Assembly (NCBI GenBank): GCA_031296915.1
Contig: JAVDPC010000005.1
Span: 1 to 64,000 of the forward strand
Source: Cerasicoccus frondis
GTDB lineage: Bacteria > Verrucomicrobiota > Verrucomicrobiia > Opitutales > Cerasicoccaceae
Length of the DNA stretch: 64,000 nucleotides
Reading direction: 5' to 3'
Made by a program: the position numbers and the translations under genes. Below the pieces are notes generated by a model. It saw nothing but the letters and a program-made list of their open reading frames with translations, made no database searches and was not told the origin of the DNA. Of this stretch, positions 53,390-62,135 are shown piece after piece (the stretch's first letter is position 1; every line of letters begins with the position of its first letter).

Positions 53390-54367
53390 TTAAACGGGAA
53401 TATCCTTCAGCCAAGACTTGTTGGCTAAATACCAGTCGACGCATTTTTGCAGACCTTCGCGGACATCCATTTTCGGAGTCCAGCCCAGCAGATTCTCTGC
53501 CTTAGAAATGTCTGCCCAAGTCTCGGTCATATCCGCACTATGAAATGGCTTGTAGTCAAACGTGGCCCGTTTGCCCAATGCCTCCTCGATCCAAGCAATG
53601 AGCGTGTTGAGCGAGATAGGATTCCGGCCTCCGCCAATGTTGATGATCTCGTAGCCAACTTCTTTCGCGGCAGCAATCGTGCCCGCAGCAACGTCTTCAA
53701 CATACGTAAAGTCACGGCTTTGCGAACCATCGCCAAACAGCGTCAGCGGCACGCCTTCATCGATCCACTTGATGAAACGGTAAATGCTCATGTCTGGACG
53801 TCCGCAAGGACCAAAAACCGTAAAGTAGCGGACCACCGACACATCAATGCCATACAAGTGATGATAACTGTAAGCCATGACCTCGGCCGCCTTCTTCGAA
53901 GCTGCATAAGGAGACAGTGGCGTGTTAACTGGCAGGTCTTCGGTAAAGGGCATTTCCTGGCCAGCATAGAGCGAGGACGTCGACGCCAAAACAAGTTTCT
54001 TCACGTCATTGCGACGCATCCCCTCTAACAAGTTTAGGGTCCCTTCCGCATTCGTGCTCAAGTAAACATGCGGATTCTCCATGCTGTAGCGCACGCCAGC
54101 GCGCGCCGCCAAATTAAACACGACTTCAAACTCAAACTCTTCAAACAGCGCATAGACCAAAGAGGCCTCTTCGATGTCGATTGTCCGGAAAATGAAATTG
54201 TCAGATTCCAGTAATTGGTCGCGGCGGTACTCCTTGAGGCGGACATCGTAGTAATCATTGAGGTTGTCCACCCCGACTACGACATCGCCCCGAGCAAGTA
54301 GCTGAGCCGCTGTTCGCTGACCAATGAATCCAGCAGCGCCAGTGACTAAGTATATTTTTTGAGACAT
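53390..54367 (-). CDS. NAD-dependent epimerase, UDP-glucuronate 4-epimerase-like
   Basis: A 325-residue SDR beginning MSQKIYLVTGAAGFIGQRTAAQL, with LVLASTSSLYAG and the Tyr-Lys in LSPYAASKKAAEVMAYSYHHL. The pattern DNLNDYYDVRLKEYRRDQL and RYFTVFGPCGRPDMSIYRFI is characteristic of UDP-glucuronate/galacturonate 4-epimerases. It would convert UDP-GlcA, from ugd at 60.6 kb, to UDP-GalA. It is 15 bases from kdsA and 14 bases from rfaE1. Confidence 0.88.
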   Translation of the reverse strand: MSQKIYLVTGAAGFIGQRTAAQLLARGDVVVGVDNLNDYYDVRLKEYRRDQLLESDNFIFRTIDIEEASLVYALFEEFEFEVVFNLAARAGVRYSMENPHVYLSTNAEGTLNLLEGMRRNDVKKLVLASTSSLYAGQEMPFTEDLPVNTPLSPYAASKKAAEVMAYSYHHLYGIDVSVVRYFTVFGPCGRPDMSIYRFIKWIDEGVPLTLFGDGSQSRDFTYVEDVAAGTIAAAKEVGYEIINIGGGRNPISLNTLIAWIEEALGKRATFDYKPFHSADMTETWADISKAENLLGWTPKMDVREGLQKCVDWYLANKSWLKDIPV

Positions 54368-54380
54368 GGTCTATTCACAG

Positions 54381-55373
54381 TTAGATTTCGATGAGCGGGA
54401 AATTTGCCTCAAGCGCTGAAGCAACCCGCAACTCTGCAGGGCTCACGGTGGCGGCGCCAAATTTCCCCACAACCACACCTGCGGCGGAATTCGCCAGATG
54501 TGCTGCCTCAAGCAAAGTAGCGCCTGCGGCCAGACTCGCAGTCAGCACCGCAATCACGGTGTCTCCAGCGCCAGACACATCGAAAACTTCCTGAGCGCGA
54601 GTCGGCAGACGTCCCAGGATTTTTCCCTCTTCTACCAATATCATGCCGTCAGCGCCCAGCGTCACCACGAGACGATGCGGTTGATAGCGCTCATAGATTG
54701 CCCGGCACACTGCCTCAGTGGGAAAGGCGTCGTGCAGCCCCACGGAAATTTCCGCCAGTTCCAAGGCCTCGCTGCGGTTCGGAGTCATTAGCTCCGCGCC
54801 GTGATAATTCAGCCTACGGCGTGGTTTCGGATCCACAGCCAACATCGCGCCATCTGCCTCACAGATTGCGGATAACTCCGCGAGCAATGATTCGGTGACA
54901 ACCCCTTTGGCATAGTCCGACAGGATAACGGCATCCATGCCCTCACATGCGCGCTTCAATGCTTCGCCGGACGGGAAGGCGTAATCCGCTGGCGCGGACT
55001 CACGATCAATACGGCAAATTTGCTGTCGCTGCACCACAACACGAGTTTTCAAGATCGTCGGCGCATCAGTGGTGATGTGCAATGAGTCTGCGGCAACGCC
55101 TTTGTCGCTAAATATCTGCCTCAAACGTTCTCCTGCTTCGTCTTGAGCACATACTCCAGCAAGGGAAGCCGACGCTTGAAGCGAGGTGAGATTCAACGCC
55201 ACATTCGCGGCGCCCCCAGCCGACCAAGTGTCATTGAAAACATTCACTACGGGCACTGGCGCCTCCGGAGAGATGCGAGTCGCATCGCCCCAAATGTAAT
55301 GGTCGAGCATGACATCCCCGACGACGAGGACCTTGACGCCTGCGAGCTTTTCAATAATGCCGTTCAAATCCAT
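54381..55373 (-). CDS. rfaE1: Heptose-7-phosphate kinase (RfaE1/HldE N-domain type)
   Basis: A 330-residue PfkB-family kinase with VLVVGDVMLDHYIWGDATRISPEAP-type start (outline), VLSDYAKGVVTE and the anion-hole region DVSGAGDTVIAVLTASLA near residue 265. It phosphorylates D-glycero-D-manno-heptose-7-P to the 1,7-bisphosphate. The nucleotidyltransferase half (RfaE2) is not fused and is not in this window. It is in an operon with gmhA (4-base gap) and upstream of the epimerase gene. Confidence 0.94.
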   Translation of the reverse strand: MDLNGIIEKLAGVKVLVVGDVMLDHYIWGDATRISPEAPVPVVNVFNDTWSAGGAANVALNLTSLQASASLAGVCAQDEAGERLRQIFSDKGVAADSLHITTDAPTILKTRVVVQRQQICRIDRESAPADYAFPSGEALKRACEGMDAVILSDYAKGVVTESLLAELSAICEADGAMLAVDPKPRRRLNYHGAELMTPNRSEALELAEISVGLHDAFPTEAVCRAIYERYQPHRLVVTLGADGMILVEEGKILGRLPTRAQEVFDVSGAGDTVIAVLTASLAAGATLLEAAHLANSAAGVVVGKFGAATVSPAELRVASALEANFPLIEI

Positions 55374-55377
55374 ACAG

Positions 55378-55941
55378 CTACCACTGTTCGGCTTCCACCA
55401 TCTCCAACCAACAGTGCAGGATCAAGGTGTGAATCTCCTGCACTCGGGCAGTCGTGTTACTCGGGGCAATAATCTCGTAGTCGCACTGCCCACTTGCTTT
55501 ACCACCGTCTTTTCCACTCAGGAGCATCGTCTTCATTCCCTTGACCTTGGCGGCCTCAAAGGCACGCAAAACGTTGCCAGAGTTACCGCTGGTGGTGATG
55601 CCCACAAGGACGTCGCCCGCTTGGCCGAGACCTTCCACAGCGCGTGAAAAAACTGCGTCAAACCCGTAATCATTAGCAATGCAGGTCAACACCGACACAT
55701 CCGCGCTGAGACATATTGCTGGCAGCGAAATGCGTTCGCCCTTGTAGCGACCGACAAATTCCTCCGCAAGATGCAATGCGTCCGTGGCGCTGCCGCCATT
55801 TCCACAGGTCAGGATCTTGTTGCCGGTCCGCAGGGTGTCGATTAGGCACTGCCCAGCTTCAGTAATGGCTGGCGCCAGCGAGCGGGTCGCGATAACGACA
55901 TCCGCTAGTTCATTGATTTGGTCTAGTGTGCGATTGCCCAT
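55378..55941 (-). CDS. gmhA: Sedoheptulose 7-phosphate isomerase
   Basis: A 187-residue SIS-domain protein with GNGGSATDALHLAEEFVGRYKGER, GITTSGNSGNVLRAFEAAKVKGM pattern and STNTARVQEIH-like tail (NTTARVQEIHTLILHCW). It isomerises sedoheptulose-7-P to heptose-7-P, the first step of ADP-heptose synthesis for LPS core. The Zn-binding residues seem intact. It leads the minus-strand gmhA-rfaE1-epimerase-kdsA-kdsD-rfb series. Confidence 0.95.
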   Translation of the reverse strand: MGNRTLDQINELADVVIATRSLAPAITEAGQCLIDTLRTGNKILTCGNGGSATDALHLAEEFVGRYKGERISLPAICLSADVSVLTCIANDYGFDAVFSRAVEGLGQAGDVLVGITTSGNSGNVLRAFEAAKVKGMKTMLLSGKDGGKASGQCDYEIIAPSNTTARVQEIHTLILHCWLEMVEAEQW

Positions 55942-56083
55942 ACTGGAAAATTAATAAGCTGCCGCCCTTGGCCGGAACCATTTACGGAAAGCCAATTAAG
56001 TGCGGGTGTTTCTCTGTCGATGCCCATTGGGGGGCGGTTCTGGCCAGCCTTCGTCTTAAAACGAAAACCGTCAGAACGGATAT

Positions 56084-56614
56084 TTAAAGCAGCTTCCGGA
56101 CGATGGGTAAAATCGTCGTCATCTTGCTGTGCCAAGAACCCAGCGACTGGATACGCTGTTCGGCGAATTTTCGTTGTTCTTCAGGAATTTCCTCCAGCAG
56201 CGATTCCATGTGTTTGAGTCGCTCGCTGCCACTGTCCAGATGCGGCTGCACTTGATCGCTGATGAAGCCAGAGACTAGTTTACGCAAACGAAGTTCCGGC
56301 GAGTAATGATCCCGGCGGTCTCCAATCACGAACACCGTCTTCACTGCGCCAATCTGACGCAAAGTTTTCAAGCCCATGCTCGCAGACCCTTTACTAATGC
56401 CCAGCGATTCAATGATGCTGTCCATCGGCAGGGGGTTCTCGCGGCAGTAGAGCAACCCAAAGATTTGCCCAACTGACTTGGGAACGCCAATCAACTGGGA
56501 AGCATGAACAAATGTTTCAATAACGGACAGCTCCCACTCTGCCACAACCGCGTCTGCCGGAAGGGCATTATTTTCTTCCGGAGTCGCATTCGTTGAAATG
56601 GGAGCTTTGGCCAC
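56084..56614 (-). CDS. GbsR/MarR-type transcriptional regulator
   Basis: From a GTG at 56614 the protein is about 176 residues (VAKAPISTNATPEENN), matching the usual GbsR length. A winged helix-turn-helix lies at about residues 40-110 (VGQIFGLLYCRENPLPMDSIIESLGISKGSASMGLKTL in outline). The longer frame back to 56686 would run through the palindrome at 56645, which is more likely an operator. It is divergent from the Wzz-like gene, so it probably regulates it and itself. The ligand is not known. Confidence 0.82.
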   Translation of the reverse strand: MAKAPISTNATPEENNALPADAVVAEWELSVIETFVHASQLIGVPKSVGQIFGLLYCRENPLPMDSIIESLGISKGSASMGLKTLRQIGAVKTVFVIGDRRDHYSPELRLRKLVSGFISDQVQPHLDSGSERLKHMESLLEEIPEEQRKFAEQRIQSLGSWHSKMTTILPIVRKLL

Positions 56615-56644
56615 GTGTAATAGGACATAGGAAAAATGAAATAG

Positions 56645-56662
56645 GTTCAAGAAAACTTGAAC
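56645..56662. promoter_or_regulatory. Perfect palindromic operator candidate
   Basis: GTTCAAG-aaaa-CTTGAAC, an exact 7-bp inverted repeat, sits between the GbsR-type gene and the Wzz-like gene. It is 31 bases before the regulator GTG and 70 bases before the Wzz-like ATG, the expected place for a shared operator. Confidence 0.6.
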
Positions 56663-56731
56663 ATATTTTACCGAATTGGCCTTCACTCGATTCTCGTTGC
56701 TCCAGAGACCGCTATCAGGTAGGGATTGCCC

Positions 56732-57496
56732 ATGAAAATCTCACGCCTTTTTGCCCTATTAATCTTGGCTGTATGTGGGCACTCGCTCAACGCTGCGACC
56801 GCAACCGCAACGCTCCAAGTGGTTTGGCCTGATGAGGCGTTGGGCATTAACCAATCTGAGGCCTTCGCCAAAGCGGTGCAGTATTTGAAATCGTCGGAGT
56901 TTGTCGACCAGGTTGCCCGCATGCCACAAGATCGACGGGCGCAATATGCGATGTTTGCCCGCATCAACAACGCGCGGAACACCAACGCGATTGCCCAAAG
57001 CATTGCGGACAACTTGACCGTTACGGGCCACGAGGAACAGGGCTCAATTGCGATCACCTTCAGCAATAATTCTCCCGACCTGGCCGTATATGTAGCGCAA
57101 TTCGCCGCTGAGCAGGCCGTCACCAAGTCTCGCTACTACATTGCGGAAAAAGCGGACCCAGCAGTGCAGTCGATCAGCAGACAGATGGAGGAAGTGCAGG
57201 ATAATATCCAGATGATTCAGGCGCAGATTCGCACGACAAATCAAATTAAGAACAACCCCAACATCCGTGGCGCCAGCATCGGAGCGCCAATTGACATGGG
57301 GCGCGTCGTGCATCCCGAAAAGACTCAGGCCCGGGCCCAAATCAGTGGCTTCGAAGGCCAACTGAAGGAACTACGCCAGCAATACAACCAGCTCAACCAG
57401 CAACTGCGCCAGCAAGTCAACCAAGCTTGGAAGGGCAAACCCAAGGCCGGGTTGATCCTCATCGACCACGCCGACCTCGACGGTGGAAGCCTGTGA
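56732..57496 (+). CDS. Exported Wzz-like chain-length protein without C-terminal membrane helix
   Basis: A 254-residue protein with an ATG at 56732 preceded by an AGGTAGGG sequence. A signal peptide (MKISRLFALLILAVCGHSLNA, cut near ATA) leads to a domain typical of Wzz proteins: ATLQVVWPDEAL, ARINNARNTNAIAQSIADNLTV, SIAITFSNNSPDLAVYVAQF and a coiled coil at about residues 145-230. The two membrane anchors of a normal Wzz are missing, so it may act as a soluble periplasmic chain-length or adaptor protein. It is divergent from the GbsR-type regulator. Confidence 0.65.
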   Translation: MKISRLFALLILAVCGHSLNAATATATLQVVWPDEALGINQSEAFAKAVQYLKSSEFVDQVARMPQDRRAQYAMFARINNARNTNAIAQSIADNLTVTGHEEQGSIAITFSNNSPDLAVYVAQFAAEQAVTKSRYYIAEKADPAVQSISRQMEEVQDNIQMIQAQIRTTNQIKNNPNIRGASIGAPIDMGRVVHPEKTQARAQISGFEGQLKELRQQYNQLNQQLRQQVNQAWKGKPKAGLILIDHADLDGGSL

Positions 57497-57569
57497 GCGA
57501 AAAGCCAACAACGCTGGCGCGGAAAAGCACTCGGTTTAGGGCCGGGGCCAGATTGGAAGTTCGCGGCGT

Positions 57570-57675
57570 TGGCATTTCAATCACGGGCTTCCAGCCCGCT
57601 CAATCAAAGCCGCCTTGCGCTGCATCCAATCTATACCCCACCTGACTCGGCCAATCTAGATGAAAAGTGCTCTAG
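57570..57675. repeat. Direct repeat copy 2 (REP-like hairpin inside)
   Basis: Near-identical (103 of 106) and in the same orientation as 1-106. The hairpin cgggct-tcc-agcccg is at 57584-57598. The right end reaches 4 bases into the rfaD stop codon region, so the repeat begins where the gene ends. Confidence 0.9.
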
Positions 57676-58655
57676 TCGCCCAGTCGCTTATCCGGCGCCA
57701 GGTAATGCGACACGTAGTCCTTCACCGCCTCGGACAAAGTGAACTGGCAACCGCCAAAACCACTGCCTTGCAGCTTTGCGGTGTCCGCCTGCGTGAAATA
57801 CTGATACTTGCCACGGAGTTGCTCCGGCATCTCGGTAAACTCGATGTTCACGGGCAAGTTCAAGGCCTCAAAAATTGGCGTGACCAGCGATACCCAGGTA
57901 TTGGCCTGCCCACTGCCCAAATTGTAGAGTCCGCCCGCTGATTCGGCTTCAGCCAGATGAAGGGTCATCGCCACGGCATCCTTGACGTAGAGGAAATCGC
58001 GCATCTGCCCGCCGTCCTCGTAGTCCGGATGATAGCTTTTAAACAGCTTCACGCCGCCGGTTTCCTGAATCTGACCGAAAGCCTTGTGAACGACGCTGCG
58101 CATGTCGCCCTTGTGATCTTCATTGGGCCCGTAAACGTTGAAGTACTTCAGCCCCACGATCTGGTTAAGAAAGCCCTCGCGCTGCGCATACAGGTCGAAC
58201 ATGTGCTTGGAGTAGCCATACATGTTCAGCGGGCGCAAGGAATGCAGGTCCTCCAACTGGTCGTCCATACCCTGAGCTCCGTCACCATAAGTTGCTGCGG
58301 ACGAGGCGTAAACAAAACGCGCCTCCTTCGAGAGCGCCCAGTAAGCCAGCTCCTTGGTGTACTCGAAGTTGTTGTGAATCAGGTAACGCGCATCGCGTTC
58401 GGTCGTCGCCGAACAGGCGCCCAGGTGCAACACGGTGTCGATTTCGGAGAGAAACTCGTCATCGAGCATTTCGACCAAATCATCCGCCTCGACGTAGTCT
58501 GCATATTTGAGCGGCACGAGGTTCTTCCATTTCTCGTCCTCTCCCAGGAAATCCGCCACCAGGATGTCGTCGCGTCCACGTTCGTTGAGCGCCCAAACCA
58601 GCGCGCTGCCAATGAAACCGGCGCCGCCAGTCACTAAAATTTTCGGCTTACTCAT
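57672..58655 (-). CDS. rfaD: ADP-L-glycero-D-manno-heptose 6-epimerase
   Basis: A 327-residue SDR with [16 protein letters not shown], the FVYASSAATYGDGA region, Tyr-Lys in YGYSKHMFDLY, and the diagnostic KYFNVYGPNEDHKGDMRS. It converts ADP-D-glycero- to ADP-L-glycero-manno-heptose, the last step of the LPS heptose donor. Together with gmhA and rfaE1 it covers three of the five steps. It ends in the direct repeat at 57570-57675. Confidence 0.96.
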   Translation of the reverse strand: MSKPKILVTGGAGFIGSALVWALNERGRDDILVADFLGEDEKWKNLVPLKYADYVEADDLVEMLDDEFLSEIDTVLHLGACSATTERDARYLIHNNFEYTKELAYWALSKEARFVYASSAATYGDGAQGMDDQLEDLHSLRPLNMYGYSKHMFDLYAQREGFLNQIVGLKYFNVYGPNEDHKGDMRSVVHKAFGQIQETGGVKLFKSYHPDYEDGGQMRDFLYVKDAVAMTLHLAEAESAGGLYNLGSGQANTWVSLVTPIFEALNLPVNIEFTEMPEQLRGKYQYFTQADTAKLQGSGFGGCQFTLSEAVKDYVSHYLAPDKRLGD

Positions 58656-58656
58656 A

Positions 58657-58746
58657 GGTTCGAAAGTTTGAATGTTCAGGGTTGGAAAGCAACTTGTTAG
58701 AAATTTGAAAGGTCTTTCCAGCCTTCAAACCTCGCTACTTTCGAAC
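58657..58746. repeat. Imperfect inverted sequence between rfaD and glmS
   Basis: ggttcgaaag at 58657-58666 recurs in inverted form as ctttcgaac at 58738-58746. Related tttgaa and ggaaag words repeat in between, giving an imperfect long hairpin in the 96-base gap. The role is unknown. Confidence 0.5.
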
Positions 58747-58751
58747 TTCCT

Positions 58752-60611
58752 CTATTCAACCGTGACGCTCTTGGCGAGGTTGCGTGGCTTGTCGACGTCG
58801 CAGCCACGGTTCACAGCGATGTAATACGCCAGGAGCTGCATTGGGATGGTCGCCAAAATCGGCATGATGCAGTCGTGCGCATGCGGGATGTGGATAATTT
58901 CGTCGGCGCCTTCCTCTGGAAAATCCTTTCCGGCGCTGGTGATCGCGATGACCTGGCCCTTTCGTGCACGGGTTTCCTGGATGTTCGACAGCACTTTAGC
59001 AAACGTGTCTCCATGGGGGGAGAGAATCACGCTCGGGCAATCTTCGCTGATCAGCGCAATTGGGCCGTGCTTCATTTCCGCCGCAGGGTAACCCTCGGCG
59101 TGGATGTAGGAAATCTCCTTGAGCTTGAGCGCGCCTTCCAGAGCGATCGGGAACATCGACTGACGGCCCAGGAAAAGGAAGTCGTCGTAGTTGGTGTAGC
59201 GGGCGGCGATTTCCTTAATCTTCTCGGCTTGCCCCAACACCTGACTCACCAAGCCCGGAACGCTGCGGAACGCCTTCACCATCTCGCGGCCGTCGCTGAA
59301 GGACAAATCCCGCATACGGCCTAGGTGCAGCGCGAGCATGCCGGCAATCAACACCTGCGAAGTGAACGCCTTGGTCGAGGCCACGCCGATTTCCGGGCCA
59401 GAGTGCTGGTAAACACCGCCATCGGTCTCGCGCGCAATCGTCGAACCAACGCCATTGGTGATGCCCAATACCCGGTAGCCCTTGCGCTTGGCTTCGCGAA
59501 GCGCCTCCAACGTGTCGAGCGTTTCGCCGGACTGGCTGATCACGAAGACCAGCGTGTTCTTATCCAGCGGGGCATTGCGGTAGCGGAACTCGCTGGCATA
59601 CTCGACTTCCACCGGAATGCGCGCGTATTTCTCAATTAAATACTCCGCGACGAGGCAGGCGTGCCACGCAGTGCCGCAGGCCAGGAAAACAATGCGGTCC
59701 ACGTGACGGAACTCGCGCGCATCGATGTTCAAGCCGCCAAATTTCGACGTGGATTCGTCGTCCGAAAAACGACCACGCATGGCGTTTTCGAGGGCGATGG
59801 GCTGCTCGAAAATTTCCTTCTCCATGTAGTGGTTGAAGGCGCCCATCTCGGCTTGCTCGATCTTCCAGTCCACTTGGTTGATGACTGGGTCGATGGCCCC
59901 GCCGGCCTCACTGACCGTGGTGATTGAGAAGTCGTCGGCGGTCAGGTGGCAGATCTGGCCATCGTCCAGGTAGACCACATTTTGCGTGCGCCCAACAAAG
60001 GCGGCAACGTCACTGGCGAGCAGGTTTTCCCCGGCGCCAATGCCCAGGCAAAGCGGGCTGCCCTTGCGCGCGCCGACGATGTCTCCGGGCAGATCCGGGC
60101 AGATAACGGCGATGCCATAAGTGCCCTCAACCAGTCGCAAACTGTGGCGCACGGCGGCAATCAGGCGATCCGCGCCCACGGCCTCCAGGGATTCGCGCGA
60201 GTAGTGGTAGGCAATGAGGTTGGCGAGGACTTCGGTGTCCGTCTCGCTGCTGAAAGTCATGCCCTCCCCGATCAGGAAACGGCGCAGCGTTTCGTGATTT
60301 TCGATTACCCCATTGTGCACGAGGCTGATGCGCTGATCACAGGAAAGGTGTGGGTGGGCGTTCGCATCCGTTACGCCGCCATGGGTGGCCCAACGCGTGT
60401 GGCTGATGCCAATGTGGGAGCTGGAATTTCGCTGATTAACGAGGGCGGCGACGTTTTCCACCCGCCCGGTTTTCTTCATGACTTCGACGCCATTGCCATT
60501 GAGGACGGCGACTCCGGCGGAGTCATAGCCCCGGTATTCCAGCCGCTTTAATCCCTCTACCAGAATGGCGCTCGCCTTCTGCTTACCGATGTATCCAACA
60601 ATTCCGCACAT
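58752..60611 (-). CDS. glmS: Glutamine-fructose-6-phosphate aminotransferase (isomerizing)
   Basis: A 619-residue protein. The N-terminal glutaminase starts MCGIVGYIG (Cys2 nucleophile), with HTRWATHGGVTDANAHPH. Two SIS domains follow with SQSGETLDTLEALREAKRKG and an ETDGGVYQHSGPEIGVASTKAF segment. The end DKPRNLAKSVTVE is the conserved GlmS C-terminus. It makes glucosamine-6-P from fructose-6-P and glutamine for peptidoglycan, LPS and GlcNAc. No riboswitch was recognised in the short upstream region (about 15 bases to ugd). Confidence 0.97.
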   Translation of the reverse strand: MCGIVGYIGKQKASAILVEGLKRLEYRGYDSAGVAVLNGNGVEVMKKTGRVENVAALVNQRNSSSHIGISHTRWATHGGVTDANAHPHLSCDQRISLVHNGVIENHETLRRFLIGEGMTFSSETDTEVLANLIAYHYSRESLEAVGADRLIAAVRHSLRLVEGTYGIAVICPDLPGDIVGARKGSPLCLGIGAGENLLASDVAAFVGRTQNVVYLDDGQICHLTADDFSITTVSEAGGAIDPVINQVDWKIEQAEMGAFNHYMEKEIFEQPIALENAMRGRFSDDESTSKFGGLNIDAREFRHVDRIVFLACGTAWHACLVAEYLIEKYARIPVEVEYASEFRYRNAPLDKNTLVFVISQSGETLDTLEALREAKRKGYRVLGITNGVGSTIARETDGGVYQHSGPEIGVASTKAFTSQVLIAGMLALHLGRMRDLSFSDGREMVKAFRSVPGLVSQVLGQAEKIKEIAARYTNYDDFLFLGRQSMFPIALEGALKLKEISYIHAEGYPAAEMKHGPIALISEDCPSVILSPHGDTFAKVLSNIQETRARKGQVIAITSAGKDFPEEGADEIIHIPHAHDCIMPILATIPMQLLAYYIAVNRGCDVDKPRNLAKSVTVE

Positions 60612-60626
60612 AAAATAAACTACCGA

Positions 60627-62003
60627 TTATACCCGACCAATGCCCGAAACCTCAAACCCGATTTTTCGCAATGCTTCTGCGTCCAGAATATTGCGGCCAT
60701 CAAAAACAAACGCCGGCTTGAGCATCTTGTCATAAATTCGCTGCCAATCGAGGTCCTTAAACTGATCCCACTCCGTCAGGATGGCCACGGCGTGCGCATT
60801 CTCGCAGGCGGAATAAGCGTCCGTTTCAATGATAATGCTCTCGTTGGGCTCGCCTTCGGCGTTGGTCGCTTCCTGCCCCAAGTCGGTGAAGATCTGCGCT
60901 GGCTTCACCTTGGGGTCATAGATGTGCACGTTGGCCTGCTCTTCCAATAAATCTCGGCATACGTAGATGGCGGCGGACTCGCGCGTGTCGTTGGTGTCCT
61001 TTTTAAAGGCGAAGCCAAGGATCGCGATTTTCTTGTCCGACACGGTATTGAAGAGCGTCCGCACCAGACGGCGCACGAAACGACGCTTCTGGTAGTCGTT
61101 CATGATGATGACCTGCTCCCAATAATCAGCGACTTCCTGCAAGCCGAAGTGCTGGCAGAGATAGACGAGATTCAGGATGTCCTTTTGAAAACAGGAGCCG
61201 CCGAAGCCAACCGAGCTCTTCAGGAATTTCGGGCCAATGCGGCTGTCCGTCCCGATGGCGCGGGCCACTTCATCCACATCCGCCTCAGTCGCTTCACACA
61301 GCGCGCTGATAGCGTTGATGGACGAAACGCGCTGCGCCAGAAAGGCGTTGGCGGTCAGCTTGGAAAGCTCGGACGACCAAACATTCGTCGTCAAAATACG
61401 CTCGCGTGGCACCCAGTGTGCGTAAACATCCACCAGCGTTTGCGCCGCCTGCTTGCCCTCTTCAGTTTGCTCGCCGCCGATGAGCACGCGGTCCGGATTG
61501 TCGAGATCCTTCATCGCCGTGCCTTCGGCCAGGAACTCCGGATTGGACAGCACCTGGAAAGTGAAATCGCCGCCGCAGCCTTCCAGAATCCGCCGGATCG
61601 ACTCCGCCGTGCGCACTGGAAGCGTGGACTTCTCCACGACGATGATGTTGCCCTTGGCCACATCTGCAATTTGCCGCGCGCACTTTTCGATGTATTTCAA
61701 GTCCGCAGCGCGTCCGGCGCCCACGCCATAGGTCTTGGTTGGCGTGTTCACGGAAATGAAAATCATGTCCGCCTCGGCGATGACCTCATCCACCTTCGTC
61801 GAGAAGAACAGGTTACGCCCGCGGGCTTCGCTAACCACCTCATCCAAACCCGGCTCGTAGACCGGCAGCTCAGGAGAATTCCAGGCCGCGATGCGCTTCT
61901 CGTTGATGTCGACCACCGTCACGCGGTGCTCCGGACATTTCAGGGCAATCATGGCCATCGTGGGGCCACCCACGTAACCAGCTCCGATACAGCAGATATT
62001 CAT
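60627..62003 (-). CDS. ugd: UDP-glucose 6-dehydrogenase (eukaryote-like UGDH)
   Basis: A 458-residue enzyme with [28 protein letters not shown] start (outline), the catalytic Cys271 in [15 protein letters not shown] and [14 protein letters not shown] near residue 335. The [14 protein letters not shown] and NTPTKTYG motifs and the [12 protein letters not shown] segment resemble animal/plant UGDH more than the classical bacterial Ugd. It makes UDP-glucuronate for uxs and the glucuronate epimerase. It is 15 bases from glmS. Confidence 0.95.
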   Translation of the reverse strand: MNICCIGAGYVGGPTMAMIALKCPEHRVTVVDINEKRIAAWNSPELPVYEPGLDEVVSEARGRNLFFSTKVDEVIAEADMIFISVNTPTKTYGVGAGRAADLKYIEKCARQIADVAKGNIIVVEKSTLPVRTAESIRRILEGCGGDFTFQVLSNPEFLAEGTAMKDLDNPDRVLIGGEQTEEGKQAAQTLVDVYAHWVPRERILTTNVWSSELSKLTANAFLAQRVSSINAISALCEATEADVDEVARAIGTDSRIGPKFLKSSVGFGGSCFQKDILNLVYLCQHFGLQEVADYWEQVIIMNDYQKRRFVRRLVRTLFNTVSDKKIAILGFAFKKDTNDTRESAAIYVCRDLLEEQANVHIYDPKVKPAQIFTDLGQEATNAEGEPNESIIIETDAYSACENAHAVAILTEWDQFKDLDWQRIYDKMLKPAFVFDGRNILDAEALRKIGFEVSGIGRV

Positions 62004-62135
62004 TGTAGGGTTTGGGAATCTTATTTGCAGCGCTAGGTGCGCATAAAAAACTCTGTGGCGTAATCAATTGAGCAAAACGTGGCGATAAAAAAAGCCGTTT
62101 TAAGCGCCCTTCACGTTGTGTCGGCCAAATCCGAA

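Noticed and set aside
56615..56686. Longer N-terminus of the GbsR-type regulator
   Set aside because: The additional 24 residues would run through the palindromic operator candidate and are hydrophobic in character, unlike the family N-terminus.
61149..62036. Plus-strand open frame opposite ugd
   Set aside because: Antisense to a complete UGDH with conserved catalytic cysteine.
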